Shown: one piece after another, positions 1 to 8,605 of the stretch
Numbering within the stretch: position 1 is the first letter of the stretch
Layout: each line of letters starts with the position of its first letter
NCBI GenBank assembly: GCA_964354345.1
Contig: CAYGZL010000119.1
Location: 1-38,759 of the forward strand
DNA: 38,759 nucleotides
Direction: 5' to 3'
DNA from: CAYGZL01 sp964354345
Lineage (GTDB): Bacteria; Chloroflexota; Anaerolineae; Anaerolineales; UBA4823
Position numbers and translations under genes: made by a program
The notes under the pieces: model-generated
Told to the model about the DNA's origin: nothing
The model's database searches: none
What the model saw: only the letters and a program-made list of their open reading frames with translations

Positions 1-368
1 TCGATACTCAATTCTGCCAGGTGGTTTTCACATTGCGCCAGCGCCTGAGGGTGGGAATAGACCCGCCGGACGTCACTCACCCGGCTGCCGGGCAGCGCCA
101 GTAAACAATGCCTGACTCTCAATTGGTACTCACCAACAATATGCAGATCGTTGCGGAGTAGAAGATCATAATTACGATGAATGCTGCCAGCCAATGAGTT
201 TTCGATGGGTAGAATGCCGTGCGTACACTCACCCAGGCTGACCGCGGCGAATGCCTGTTCAAAGGTGTGGCAAGGTTGAGTGATAATCGGGAATTGAAAA
301 TACTCCAGAGCTGCTGCTTCGCTGTAAGCTCCTGGCTCACCCTGGAAAGCGACCTTCGCTGGTTCCAT
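1..368 (-). CDS. pheA: Prephenate dehydratase, N-terminal part (runs off the left edge)
   Basis: The minus-strand frame is open from an ATG at 368 to the window edge, giving about 122 residues. It starts MEPAKVAFQGEPGAYSEAAA, the classic opening of the prephenate dehydratase catalytic domain. Further on it has a TFEQAFAAV segment and GILPIENSLAGSI, the conserved substrate-site PIENS box. Family knowledge: the enzyme decarboxylates and dehydrates prephenate to phenylpyruvate in phenylalanine synthesis, normally with a C-terminal ACT regulatory domain that would lie beyond this window. A GGAG sequence sits about 7 bases before the ATG. The stop codon of the upstream hydrolase gene ends one base before this start, so the genes are almost certainly translationally coupled. 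Only the C-terminus is missing, because of the window boundary. Confidence 0.93.
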   Translation of the reverse strand, partial: MEPAKVAFQGEPGAYSEAAALEYFQFPIITQPCHTFEQAFAAVSLGECTHGILPIENSLAGSIHRNYDLLLRNDLHIVGEYQLRVRHCLLALPGSRVSDVRRVYSHPQALAQCENHLAELSI

Positions 369-369
369 A

Positions 370-1140
370 TCAGACTCCAGAATAGCCGGTTAAATTTAAA
401 CTCTCTAGAAAGTAAGGCATCATTTTACGCCACCAGGGCCAATCGTGGTTGACATCCTGACCCCACATGTCAATCCAGTGCGGAATGCCTTTAGCATCAA
501 GGATGCGCTTTAATGTGAAGGTGTCAGCGATCATGGCATCCTCCCATGCACCCTGACCGACACAGATGATTATTTTACTCTGCCGATATTGATCCAGGTA
601 CCAGGGATCATTCTGGTCGAGCAGGTATGCTAACGGGGTGTTGAAATAGACATTCTGGTCCATGTAGTCACCGATGAACATATCCAATCGATATAAACCG
701 CTGAGGGCGATTACGGTATCAAAAACGTCCGGGTGACGGAAGAAAAAATTAACTGAGTGGTAGGCGCCCATGCTGCAGCCAGTAGAGATGGTTTTGATAT
801 TCCGATCTCCACAATGCTGGCGGATTAGGGGGACAACTTCCTGAGTAATATAACGATCGTAGTCTTCATGCCGGCGCGCCCGGTCGGCTGGGGAAGCTGA
901 CCAGTTCGCCCAGGATTGGTTGTCGAGACTATCCACTGTAATTATTTTAACTTTTCCAGCCTCGATATATCCGGCGATAGCATCAATCATCTTAAAATCT
1001 TCATATTCATAGAAGCGACCACCCTGGGCCGGGAAGACAATCATTGGCTTTCCGTAATAGCCATAAATTTTTAATTCCATATCTTGACCCAGGTTTGGGC
1101 TCCACCATTTATGATATTCGCTCTTCATATCAGTTCCCAT
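370..1140 (-). CDS. Alpha/beta-hydrolase, esterase-like (COG4947-type)
   Basis: The 256-residue cytoplasmic protein has no signal peptide. It has a GCSMGAY nucleophile elbow (Ser123, G-x-S-x-G form) after a predicted beta strand, an early strand PMIVFPAQGGRF that could carry the oxyanion hole, and a late NHDWPWW segment with His232 as the probable catalytic base. Esterase D/PHB-depolymerase-like folds share this arrangement. Its substrate cannot be read from sequence. It lies 36 bases after the ATP-grasp gene and one base before pheA, all on the same strand, so it is the middle gene of an operon. The alternative ATG at 1128 (MKSEYH) has a slightly better upstream GGGAA and may be the true start. 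The general hydrolase call is firm. The esterase subfamily is inference. Confidence 0.82.
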   Translation of the reverse strand: MGTDMKSEYHKWWSPNLGQDMELKIYGYYGKPMIVFPAQGGRFYEYEDFKMIDAIAGYIEAGKVKIITVDSLDNQSWANWSASPADRARRHEDYDRYITQEVVPLIRQHCGDRNIKTISTGCSMGAYHSVNFFFRHPDVFDTVIALSGLYRLDMFIGDYMDQNVYFNTPLAYLLDQNDPWYLDQYRQSKIIICVGQGAWEDAMIADTFTLKRILDAKGIPHWIDMWGQDVNHDWPWWRKMMPYFLESLNLTGYSGV

Positions 1141-1176
1141 GTAATGTGATGATTTGTAAGAGGATTAATCGTCCAA

Positions 1177-2340
1177 TCACGCTGCCTCGTGGATGAAATG
1201 CGCAATTGCGACAATTTCATCCAAATCGGGAGAGCGAACCAGATAGCCATAATCCCCAAGCGCCTGGCTGAAGACGCCGCTAATTGGTTCGTGATGACAT
1301 AAGTTCTTCCTGAAGGTATTAACAATTTGGTCGTGTGAATGGGTATAACTCCGGTTAAACTTTCGACCGATGTAACAGCAGTGATATTTTCTGCTATATT
1401 CGGCAGTAAATTTGTTAAACAAAATAATACTTGCCCACTCTTTATAAATATCAATGTCATTGGCGTAATTAAACATATCCGTAGTCATTCCACCAGGCGG
1501 GCGGATATTAACTTCCAGGGCAACCATCCGGTTATCGGCGCGTGTTCGGAAAAATTCAAAATGGAAGAAACGTTCACGCACCTGGAAGGCGTTTAATACA
1601 TGACGACCAGCATTTTCCAGGTCTGCAGGGATCTCGCGTAACGAGTAGTAATAGATCAATTCATCTTGTAAAATAGTTTCCATGACGCCCTGGCTGTATT
1701 GGTGAGAGGTATAGAAAACCAGGTTACCATCTCGATCCGTCAAGCCATCGAATGTGCAGATATCCCCATCAATAAACTCTTCCAGGATATAGTCTACGGG
1801 TGGTTTTTGGGCATAGAACTGCTCTAACTCACTAAGGGTGTGGATTTTATAAGTCTTGGCTGCGCCAACACCGCTATCTGGTTTTGCCACTACGGGATAA
1901 CCGGTTTCCTTGATTAAACGACGCGCGTCAGCCAGCGTATGTACAACCTTACCCCGTGCTACATTAACCCCGGCTTTGATAAAAGTTTGTTTCATCACCG
2001 ATTTACGCTTGATGCGTGGCATGTCCTCGTTTTTTAAGCCCGGAATATTAAAGTCAGTTCTTAATCGAGCTTCCATCTCCAGCCAGTATTCATTTTGAGA
2101 GTCAATGCGATCCAACTTCCCCCAACGATGGGTAAAATAGCCACAGGCACGTAAAAGTTCATCATAGCTATGCATGTCAGTCACGCGATAGTACTCACTC
2201 AAGGCGGTTTTTAATTCTGGACGCAACAAGTCATAGGGTTCATCTGCCAGTCCTAAAACCGTTGCCCCCATATTATGTAGATGGACACAGAACAAGTGGT
2301 AATTCGGTGGAAAATGCGGCGAAAGGAAAACAAAGTTCAT
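1177..2340 (-). CDS. ATP-grasp carboxylate-amine ligase family protein
   Basis: From the ATG at 2340 the protein has about 387 residues. The ATP-grasp core is visible: a lysine-containing loop VVAKPDSGVG (around 151-159), the hinge ILEEFIDGDICTFDG (185-200) and the metal-binding EVNIRPPGG (276-284). The N-terminal 100 residues form a separate pre-ATP-grasp domain, as in biotin carboxylase-like and D-Ala-D-Ala ligase-like enzymes. Such enzymes join a carboxylate to an amine or similar nucleophile through an acyl-phosphate; neither substrate is identifiable here. The start at 2340 has GGAGATG seven bases upstream. A longer in-frame ATG at 2370 overlaps the predicted -10 box and is therefore rejected. 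It is the first gene of an operon with a hydrolase and pheA. Confidence 0.85.
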   Translation of the reverse strand: MNFVFLSPHFPPNYHLFCVHLHNMGATVLGLADEPYDLLRPELKTALSEYYRVTDMHSYDELLRACGYFTHRWGKLDRIDSQNEYWLEMEARLRTDFNIPGLKNEDMPRIKRKSVMKQTFIKAGVNVARGKVVHTLADARRLIKETGYPVVAKPDSGVGAAKTYKIHTLSELEQFYAQKPPVDYILEEFIDGDICTFDGLTDRDGNLVFYTSHQYSQGVMETILQDELIYYYSLREIPADLENAGRHVLNAFQVRERFFHFEFFRTRADNRMVALEVNIRPPGGMTTDMFNYANDIDIYKEWASIILFNKFTAEYSRKYHCCYIGRKFNRSYTHSHDQIVNTFRKNLCHHEPISGVFSQALGDYGYLVRSPDLDEIVAIAHFIHEAA

Positions 2341-2369
2341 AGGGCATCTCCAGATTCCAAAGTTGCTCA

Positions 2370-2398
2370 TTTATACGCTAATCTTGTCGAAAAAGCAA
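2370..2398 (-). promoter_or_regulatory. Sigma70-like promoter of the ATP-grasp/hydrolase/pheA operon
   Basis: On the minus strand TTGCTT (2398-2393) and TATAAA (2375-2370) are separated by exactly 17 bases. This predicts transcription starting near 2363, about 20 bases before the ATG at 2340. Confidence 0.5.
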
Positions 2399-2469
2399 TC
2401 CTTGGCTACTGGCTCCCTCTTGTCTGGGAGGGGTTCATATCTCCAGGATATTCCCATTCTACTCTCGAA

Positions 2470-2478
2470 TGATATAAT
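2470..2478 (+). promoter_or_regulatory. Extended -10 promoter for glmM
   Basis: TGATATAAT is a perfect TG-N-TATAAT extended -10 element 44 bases before the glmM start. No good -35 hexamer is visible, which extended -10 promoters tolerate. It is divergent from the ATP-grasp promoter. Confidence 0.5.
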
Positions 2479-2521
2479 CTCCCTGATCTTGAGCTGGAAC
2501 AGATAGGATGAGGAAAGAGGC

Positions 2522-3985
2522 ATGACCAGTTTATTTGGTACAGATGGCATCCGGAGCACCGCCGGAGAATGGCCATTGACGCCCGAGTTCGTTTTACGTT
2601 TAGGCCAGGCAGCCGGATTGGTGTTGAATCCCAATGGGGATGGCATCACCATTGTCGTCGGGCGTGATACACGCGCGTCGGGACCGATGTTGCAGAATGC
2701 ACTGGTAGCAGGCTTGCTCTCCTACGGTGTCCATGTGGTGGAGGTTGGCGTAATCCCGACTCCCGGGGTAGCCTGGTTATTGCGCTCTCTAAAAGCAGAG
2801 GCTGGAGTGGTTATTTCGGCCTCGCATAACCCGGTAGAGCAGAATGGGGTAAAATTTTTTGGCGCAAATGGTCAGAAATTACGCCAGGCGTTGGAAGAAG
2901 AAATTGAACGATTGGTGTTAGAGAAGTCTGGTGAGGAACCGAGTACTTTTCACACCCAAGGCAGGCTCGGTCGTTTGACCGATGGACAGAACCTGCACGA
3001 GCTTTATATCCGTGGATTACTTTCTGAACACCCACCCCGGATGCTGGAAGGGTTAACCTTGCTGGTGGATTGCGCCAATGGCGCCGCCGCTCACTTCGCT
3101 CCTGAAGTCTTCTCCAGGGCGGGAGCGCGGGTGATCGCCGTGCATGCTGCGCCGACTGGTTTGAATATCAATGCCCGGGCAGGCTCTGAACATGTCCGGC
3201 GCCAGCCTGAGGAGATGGGTAATCTGATTCGGCAATCACAGGCAGACTTTGGTTTGGCTTTCGATGGGGATGCCGACCGGGTCGTCTTCGTGGATCAGGA
3301 TGGGCATCTTATCGACGGGGATCATATGTTAGGATTCCTGTCGCGTTATTTACGAGACCAGGGAAGATTGGCGGGTGGGGCAGTCGTAACAACGAACATG
3401 CGCAATACGGGTCTGAAACATTACGTTGAGTCTTTAGGATTGCAGATGTACGAGACACCTGTGGGGGATAAATATGTGGTTGAGAAGTTGGTGGAGTTGC
3501 GCCTGTCTTATCCAGAAACAGGGAAATATGGATTAGGCGGCGAGCAAGCCGGTCATATTGTTTTAATTGATGAGTTCTATACCACTGGAGATGGGATGCG
3601 CACGGCGTTATTTGTTATGCGCGCTTTCAGTGAATCCGGTGTAAAAACGATCACTGAGTTTGCCGCGGGCATTGGAAAGACTCCCCAAATTATCGCTTCG
3701 GCCTACGTTGGGCAGGGTCCTCGCCTGGATCGCGCCAGAATTATTGAATTAGAGAAAGAAATGGCTGATAACACACCAGGATTGGCACGTATCAGCCTAA
3801 GATATTCTGGCACAGAACCACAGTTTCGAGTTATGCTAGAATCGAACGGTTCACCAGATGAACATGGCCTGGCAAAAACCGCGATTAGTGTCTGTCGGCA
3901 AATTCAAAAAGTCGCAGGTTTGGATGAGGCACCGATTGATGTTTTGAACTGCACGCGCGGCGGGGTAATTCAATTACCTGCCTAA
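2522..3985 (+). CDS. glmM: Phosphoglucosamine mutase
   Basis: This 487-residue alpha-D-phosphohexomutase converts glucosamine-6-phosphate to glucosamine-1-phosphate, feeding UDP-GlcNAc for peptidoglycan. All four active-site loops are present. The phosphoserine loop is ISASHNP with Ser101, and the start MTSLFGTDGIRS is typical of GlmM. The Mg-binding loop is FDGDADR (247-253). The sugar-specificity loop is GGEQAGH (339-345), and the phosphate-binding loop is RYSGTEPQ (427-434). Most GlmM proteins have GEQSGH, so the Ala in this loop is a small departure. The protein is about 40 residues longer than usual, with a C-terminal tail after the last domain. The start is set by an AGGAAAGAGG purine run just upstream. 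A second phosphohexomutase gene follows 52 bases later. Confidence 0.9.
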   Translation: MTSLFGTDGIRSTAGEWPLTPEFVLRLGQAAGLVLNPNGDGITIVVGRDTRASGPMLQNALVAGLLSYGVHVVEVGVIPTPGVAWLLRSLKAEAGVVISASHNPVEQNGVKFFGANGQKLRQALEEEIERLVLEKSGEEPSTFHTQGRLGRLTDGQNLHELYIRGLLSEHPPRMLEGLTLLVDCANGAAAHFAPEVFSRAGARVIAVHAAPTGLNINARAGSEHVRRQPEEMGNLIRQSQADFGLAFDGDADRVVFVDQDGHLIDGDHMLGFLSRYLRDQGRLAGGAVVTTNMRNTGLKHYVESLGLQMYETPVGDKYVVEKLVELRLSYPETGKYGLGGEQAGHIVLIDEFYTTGDGMRTALFVMRAFSESGVKTITEFAAGIGKTPQIIASAYVGQGPRLDRARIIELEKEMADNTPGLARISLRYSGTEPQFRVMLESNGSPDEHGLAKTAISVCRQIQKVAGLDEAPIDVLNCTRGGVIQLPA

Positions 3986-4037
3986 CGATTTATTATTCTA
4001 TTCGCTATGTAAATTGTATAACGATGTTAAGAAAATT

Positions 4038-6575
4038 ATGACCGATCCAATAACGAGAACTACACCGGAAGAGATTGCCTCCTCTTTTGTCGCGTTGAAC
4101 CGGTGCTTAACCTGGGCGAATACGCCCGCAGGATGGACGCCGGCAATTAAACGGATGCACCAATTCCTGGATCGAATAGAGCAGGTTCTGACTAAAGGTG
4201 AGGCAGACAAAACCTGGACCGAGAAGCGTTTTGCTCTTATTTTTGGGATTTTGCTGACAATCCTGTCAGAAGCTGGTCAATACCGGCACGAGCAATTATT
4301 ACCACATCCGAGTCGGAAGGTTGATCTTCAACGGCGAGAGATGATCGAGACAGAACTGATGCCGGTGATGAGTAAACTCCGCCAACATGCGGCTTATTTA
4401 ACTAAATTATATCTGTCTCGTCCAGTCTTCGCCCTATTGGCTGAATACATTGAAGATGAGGTTTTCCCGCTTCTGGATGATCTGGATCATGAGCATGCTC
4501 CAGACCGCTACATGCCCTTCAGGGTGGTCCATGTGGGCAATCTTATCGAGCGGTTATATGGTTTCCGGGTTCGGACGACGGAAACACGCCTGATCCGCAT
4601 CCTGGAAACATTGTATGAATACAAGTACCTGCGTTTTGGTACCTCGGGGGTGCGCGGCTTGTGGCAACGAGATTTTACAGAGCGACGCGCAAAACAGGTC
4701 ATCCAGGCAATTTGTGAATTCTTAATGAATAAAGATGTACCTGCCCATGTTGGTGCCGAGGATTTAAGTGGGAAGGTAGTGGTCATCGGCTATGACAGCC
4801 GCTTGAACGCCTTGCGCGTAGCCGAATGGACTGCCCAGGTGGTCCTGGCAAATGGTTTTCAGGTCGAACTTGCTAACAGAGATACACCGACGCCCGCGCT
4901 GGTGTATTACCTGACGGATTACTTGCCGGCTGAGGCTGTCGCTGGTTTGATCAACCTGACTGCTTCGCACAATCCACCAGAATGGCAGGGAATCAAGTTC
5001 AATCCACGCCAGGGTTGGCCAGCTCCCACGAATGTAACCGACTTCATCGCTGCGCGCATAAACGAGATTAATTTATTGGATGTTTCCATACCTGAAACTG
5101 ATCTGGGCGAAGCAACTCGTGCTGGCCAATTAAAAGGCTTCGACCCGCTTGATCATTATGTACATTGGGTGCTGGAGAGCGGGCAAGGCAATGACCGGAT
5201 ATCTATCGACACCGAACGGATCCATCATTATTTTGCTGATAAAAAGGTGGTGGTGGATGAAATGTACGGTGCCGGTCGGGGCTACCTGGGACGTCTCTTA
5301 GGCGAGATTGGCCTACGCTACACAGTCATCCACGCTGAGCGTGATCCATTATTACCAGGTCTGGATTATGCCAATCCAGAAGAGCCTTACATCAATGACT
5401 TGAAACAGGCCGTTCTTAGTACCCAGGCTGATTTAGGTATGGGCACCGATACTGACGCAGATCGTTACGGAGTTGTCGATCGGGGTGGGATTTATTTACG
5501 TCCCAACCAGGTCCTTCCCATGTTACTGCATTATCTGGGTGTTGTACGAGGCATCCAGGGTAGAGTGATCGCCACTCAGACCGGGTCGCCATTGTTAGAG
5601 GTTCTGGCCGGGATGATTCCAGGAAATGATGTATTTAAACCTGCGCAGGATGTAATCCCCGCTTATGTCAACCACCCCTTCTATATCCGCCGGGTGGGTA
5701 AGCGAGAAGATGTGGTTTATCGCAATACCTTTATGGTTCCGGTAGGAATTAAATATATTGAGGAGCAGCGCCGTACAGACCGATGGTACAGGAATCTCGA
5801 ACCGTTGCCAGACGATTGGCGCAGTACGATGTTAATCGGCGGCGAAGAGAGCTCTGGATTAACCACCAAGGGGCATGTCACGGATAAAGATGGTGTGTGG
5901 GCTAATCTCTTAATCCTGGATATGCTGGCTTATTTCGGCACGCGCGCGGAGAAACCATTATATTCGCTGACTGAAATTTGGGAAGACACCTGCCGTCTCC
6001 CGGGTTGTTGGATTTCTTATGGGGCGCGCTCCACGGAAGGCTCACATACAGGCCGGGTGGATGTGGATGCAATCCTGGAAGTGAAGGAAGGTTTGATTAA
6101 TTGCTTCCTCGACCAGTTTGGGGCAGGAAAAGAAAACCAGTTAGCTGGTCTCGAAGTTATTTACGCCGGCGGCGTGCGCTATGATCTGGTTGAGATCCGC
6201 CTGCGGGATGCACAGGGCGACGATCGGCATTACCTGCGGATGCGCGCGTCTGGCACTGAACCGATCAATCGGATTTATATCGAGAGCAGCAGTCCTGAAA
6301 TCGCTCAACGATTGATGAAAGCTGTGTTGGATAAATTGGCCAACTTGACGATTGAGATGATCCGCAACATTAATACAGAGTGGCGCCTGGTGGATGTACT
6401 CACAACAACCCTTTATTCTGATGCAATACGGGAGGCTATACAGACGACCCTGATCGAACGGGGTTGGCAGGCAGGCAACCTGGTAACGAAATTACGCGCC
6501 ACAGTAGTTTTTGAAGGCCACCTGGAGCATCGCAATCAACGGATGGCCTTGAGATGGGCCGAGGTTTTGGGCTGA
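4038..6575 (+). CDS. Phosphoglucomutase/phosphomannomutase family protein with long N-terminal extension
   Basis: This 845-residue protein carries the phosphohexomutase fold between about residues 195 and 750. Loops, numbered from the ATG at 4038, are FGTSGVRG near 200-207, LTASHNPPEWQG with the catalytic Ser310, GTDTDADR near 470-476, GGEESSG near 601-607 and RASGTEPINR near 736-745. The GEESSG loop is of the phosphoglucomutase (PGM) type. Family members usually begin at the TSGVRG loop, so the roughly 195-residue mostly helical N-terminus and the roughly 100-residue C-terminal tail are additions. It probably interconverts glucose-1- and glucose-6-phosphate or a related sugar; the exact substrate is not decided by the sequence. 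A TTG 24 bases upstream is an alternative start. It is cotranscribed with glmM and tatD. Confidence 0.85.
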   Translation: MTDPITRTTPEEIASSFVALNRCLTWANTPAGWTPAIKRMHQFLDRIEQVLTKGEADKTWTEKRFALIFGILLTILSEAGQYRHEQLLPHPSRKVDLQRREMIETELMPVMSKLRQHAAYLTKLYLSRPVFALLAEYIEDEVFPLLDDLDHEHAPDRYMPFRVVHVGNLIERLYGFRVRTTETRLIRILETLYEYKYLRFGTSGVRGLWQRDFTERRAKQVIQAICEFLMNKDVPAHVGAEDLSGKVVVIGYDSRLNALRVAEWTAQVVLANGFQVELANRDTPTPALVYYLTDYLPAEAVAGLINLTASHNPPEWQGIKFNPRQGWPAPTNVTDFIAARINEINLLDVSIPETDLGEATRAGQLKGFDPLDHYVHWVLESGQGNDRISIDTERIHHYFADKKVVVDEMYGAGRGYLGRLLGEIGLRYTVIHAERDPLLPGLDYANPEEPYINDLKQAVLSTQADLGMGTDTDADRYGVVDRGGIYLRPNQVLPMLLHYLGVVRGIQGRVIATQTGSPLLEVLAGMIPGNDVFKPAQDVIPAYVNHPFYIRRVGKREDVVYRNTFMVPVGIKYIEEQRRTDRWYRNLEPLPDDWRSTMLIGGEESSGLTTKGHVTDKDGVWANLLILDMLAYFGTRAEKPLYSLTEIWEDTCRLPGCWISYGARSTEGSHTGRVDVDAILEVKEGLINCFLDQFGAGKENQLAGLEVIYAGGVRYDLVEIRLRDAQGDDRHYLRMRASGTEPINRIYIESSSPEIAQRLMKAVLDKLANLTIEMIRNINTEWRLVDVLTTTLYSDAIREAIQTTLIERGWQAGNLVTKLRATVVFEGHLEHRNQRMALRWAEVLG

Positions 6576-6596
6576 TACGCCCCTTTGAGGTCTTTG

Positions 6597-7418
6597 GTGA
6601 GGTCCTTGCTGGTTGATACGCATTGCCATTTAGATTTTCGAGCGTTTGATAAAGATCGAGACGCAGTTATTGAACGCGCCCGACAGGCCGGGATTATAAA
6701 GATGCTCAATCCGGGGGTTGACCTGGAGACCAGCCGCCGGGCGATCGCTTTGGCAGAGCAATATGCGGAGGTGTATGCCGCGGTAGGAGTTCATCCGAAC
6801 GATGGAAAAACCTGGCGCGCCGGGACATTGATTGAATTACACCAGTTGACTCAGCATCCAAAGGTGGTTGCCATCGGTGAGATTGGCCTGGATTATTACC
6901 GGGAATGGACGTCTCCACCTTTACAACGCGAGATTCTGGAACAGCAATTAACCCTGGCTGCAGAAGTGCAGAAGCCAGTGATTATCCACTTACGCTGTAA
7001 AAGCAATCAGGATATAACCGCGGTCATAGATCTCCTGGAAATCTTGAGCAAATGGTGGTATACGTTAGTAACTGAGAAATCCAATTTGAATGAGCATCCG
7101 GGTGTGTTCCATTCCTTTGGCGAGACAGAGGAAACCGCAAAACAGGCGCTGGAGTTTAACTTTATGATCGGCATCAACGGTCCGGTTACTTATCGTAATG
7201 CCCAGAGAACACAGAAGATCGTTGCAGGTTTGCCGGTGAACCGAATATTGTTGGAGACAGATGCCCCATTCCTGACACCTCAACCCCGCCGCGGGCAACG
7301 CAACGAACCGGAATATGTTCGGATGGTCGCTCAGAAAATTTCCGAGCTGCAAAACCAGACGCTCGAAGAGGTGTCTGAACGGACAACAGACAACGCAGAG
7401 AGGTTATTTCATTGGTAA
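6597..7418 (+). CDS. tatD: TatD family metal-dependent DNase/hydrolase
   Basis: This TIM-barrel amidohydrolase-fold nuclease has all the expected metal and catalytic motifs. DTHCHLD at the N-terminus supplies the HxH pair, GEIGLDYY holds the bridging Glu, PVIIHLR holds the third His, GVFHSFG the fourth His, and LLETDAPFL the final Asp. TatD proteins act as 3'-5' exonucleases or endonucleases on DNA and on aminoacyl or peptidyl adducts. The usual length is about 255-265 residues. This one is about 273, with a short insertion around KWWYTLVTEKSN before the fourth His. The GTG at 6597 is preferred because GAGG lies six bases upstream. TTG codons at 6585 and 6606 are alternatives. Its end overlaps the next gene by seven bases. 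Confidence 0.88.
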   Translation: MRSLLVDTHCHLDFRAFDKDRDAVIERARQAGIIKMLNPGVDLETSRRAIALAEQYAEVYAAVGVHPNDGKTWRAGTLIELHQLTQHPKVVAIGEIGLDYYREWTSPPLQREILEQQLTLAAEVQKPVIIHLRCKSNQDITAVIDLLEILSKWWYTLVTEKSNLNEHPGVFHSFGETEETAKQALEFNFMIGINGPVTYRNAQRTQKIVAGLPVNRILLETDAPFLTPQPRRGQRNEPEYVRMVAQKISELQNQTLEEVSERTTDNAERLFHW

Positions 7419-8392
7419 ATGAAACACTAACACAAGTCAGTTTTTTTGTTCCGGTCCAAGATTTGCTTCAACAGGTAGAAGAGCGGATGCGCTCACAGGC
7501 AGATCGTTATCATCCCGATTTAAGGTCTGCCCTGGAGCACCTGCTATCGTCTGGTGGAAAACGCGTCCGTCCTGGGGTAACCTTATTGGTAGGTCAGATG
7601 TTGGGCGCCGCGCCTGATCACCTGGTCACAGTGGCTTCGGCGATTGAGTTATTGCATACAGCCACACTGGTCCATGATGATCTTATTGACGGAGCGTTTT
7701 TACGCCGTGGGATGGCTACGGTTAATTCGATATGGACGCCAGCTGCGACTGTACTGACCGGTGATTTCATCTTCGCCCGGGCAGCGCACCTGGCATCCGA
7801 AACGGATTCGATTGCCGTCATGCATTTATTCTCGGAGGCACTGGCAGAAATTGTAAACGGTGAAATCACCCAACTATTCTCAAAGCGCGGGCGGATCAGC
7901 CGCGAAGATTATTACCAGCGCATCCATGCAAAAACGGCTTCTTTGTTCGAAACTGCAACTTGCACCGCGGCTTTGCTCAGTCCAGTGGAAGCCAATATTA
8001 TCCAATCCGCCCGTGCCTTTGGGCGTGATATTGGCATGGCCTTTCAGATTGTCGACGATATCCTCGACTTTACCGGTGATCAGGCAACGGTTGGTAAACC
8101 AGTAGCCAGCGATTTACGCCAGGGATTGGTAACCCTACCAATATTATATTTCCAGGAAGCTAATCCCAATGACCCGGATCTAGAGCTTTTATTTCAAACC
8201 GGTTCTCTCGGAGAGGGATCCGTTGAACGCCTGGTTGGATCCATTCGAAAGAGTGGCGCTATCCAACAGTCGTTGGATGAAGCGCGCCGATATATTCAGC
8301 GCGCCACCGAAACTCTAAAAATTTTCCCTGAATGCATCGAGCGACAATCCTTAGGAGAACTTGCTTGCTATTTCGTCGCCCGAAAGCTCTAG
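7412..8392 (+). CDS. Long-chain trans-polyprenyl diphosphate synthase
   Basis: This 326-residue all-helical prenyltransferase has GGKRVRP near residue 48, the first Asp-rich motif HDDLID (D89, D90, D93) followed by RRG, GEITQ, the second motif FQIVDDILD (D215, D216, D219), and the terminal KPVASDLRQG lysine/Asp region. It condenses isopentenyl diphosphate units onto an allylic primer. The small residues four and five positions before the first motif (Ala84, Thr85) predict a long product, such as the hepta- to decaprenyl chain of a quinone, rather than farnesyl. Translation starts at a TTG inside the last codons of tatD, eight bases after GAGAGG, giving a coupled overlap. The chain length is inference. 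Confidence 0.88.
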   Translation: MVNETLTQVSFFVPVQDLLQQVEERMRSQADRYHPDLRSALEHLLSSGGKRVRPGVTLLVGQMLGAAPDHLVTVASAIELLHTATLVHDDLIDGAFLRRGMATVNSIWTPAATVLTGDFIFARAAHLASETDSIAVMHLFSEALAEIVNGEITQLFSKRGRISREDYYQRIHAKTASLFETATCTAALLSPVEANIIQSARAFGRDIGMAFQIVDDILDFTGDQATVGKPVASDLRQGLVTLPILYFQEANPNDPDLELLFQTGSLGEGSVERLVGSIRKSGAIQQSLDEARRYIQRATETLKIFPECIERQSLGELACYFVARKL

Positions 8393-8444
8393 TGCCTTGT
8401 TCACCCATCGGAAGAATTCAACGTTATTGCAGCGTAAATAAATG

Positions 8445-8473
8445 TTGACAAATCGCTTTGAGCGTAGTAATAT
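8445..8473 (+). promoter_or_regulatory. Near-consensus sigma70 promoter of the tRNA gene
   Basis: TTGACA (8445-8450), a 17-base spacer and TAATAT (8468-8473) place the start near 8480, twelve bases before the tRNA. This is the strongest promoter match I see in the window. Confidence 0.8.
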
Positions 8474-8491
8474 TCTGCCGCTTCGACCAAT

Positions 8492-8564
8492 GGCGAGGTA
8501 GCTCAATAGGTGGAGCAGGGGACTCATAAGCCCTTGGATGTGGGTTCGAATCCCACCCTCGCCA
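8492..8564 (+). tRNA. tRNA with CAT anticodon (elongator Met, or lysidine-type Ile2)
   Basis: A complete 73-nt cloverleaf folds by hand. The acceptor stem GGCGAGG pairs with CCTCGCC. The D stem is GCTC/GAGC. The anticodon loop CTCATAA has CAT at 8525-8527. The T arm is GTGGG-TTCGAAT-CCCAC, and the discriminator is A8564. CCA is not encoded. The anticodon stem has an A31-G39 mismatch and a G-T pair at its outer end. The context around the anticodon resembles both elongator tRNA-Met and tRNA-Ile2, whose C34 is converted to lysidine by TilS, so the amino acid cannot be settled by eye. Confidence 0.93.
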
Positions 8565-8573
8565 CAGGATCAA

Positions 8574-8605
8574 AAAACCCGTCTTTTATACGGGTTTTAG
8601 TTTAT
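8574..8605 (+). terminator. Rho-independent terminator after the tRNA
   Basis: AAAACCCGT (8574-8582) pairs with ACGGGTTTT (8590-8598) across a 7-base loop, followed by a T-rich run. It lies 9 bases after the tRNA. Confidence 0.75.

Noticed and set aside
2371..2652. Minus-strand frame crossing the glmM start
   Set aside because: It is a shadow of glmM and of the divergent promoter region, without ribosome site or motif.
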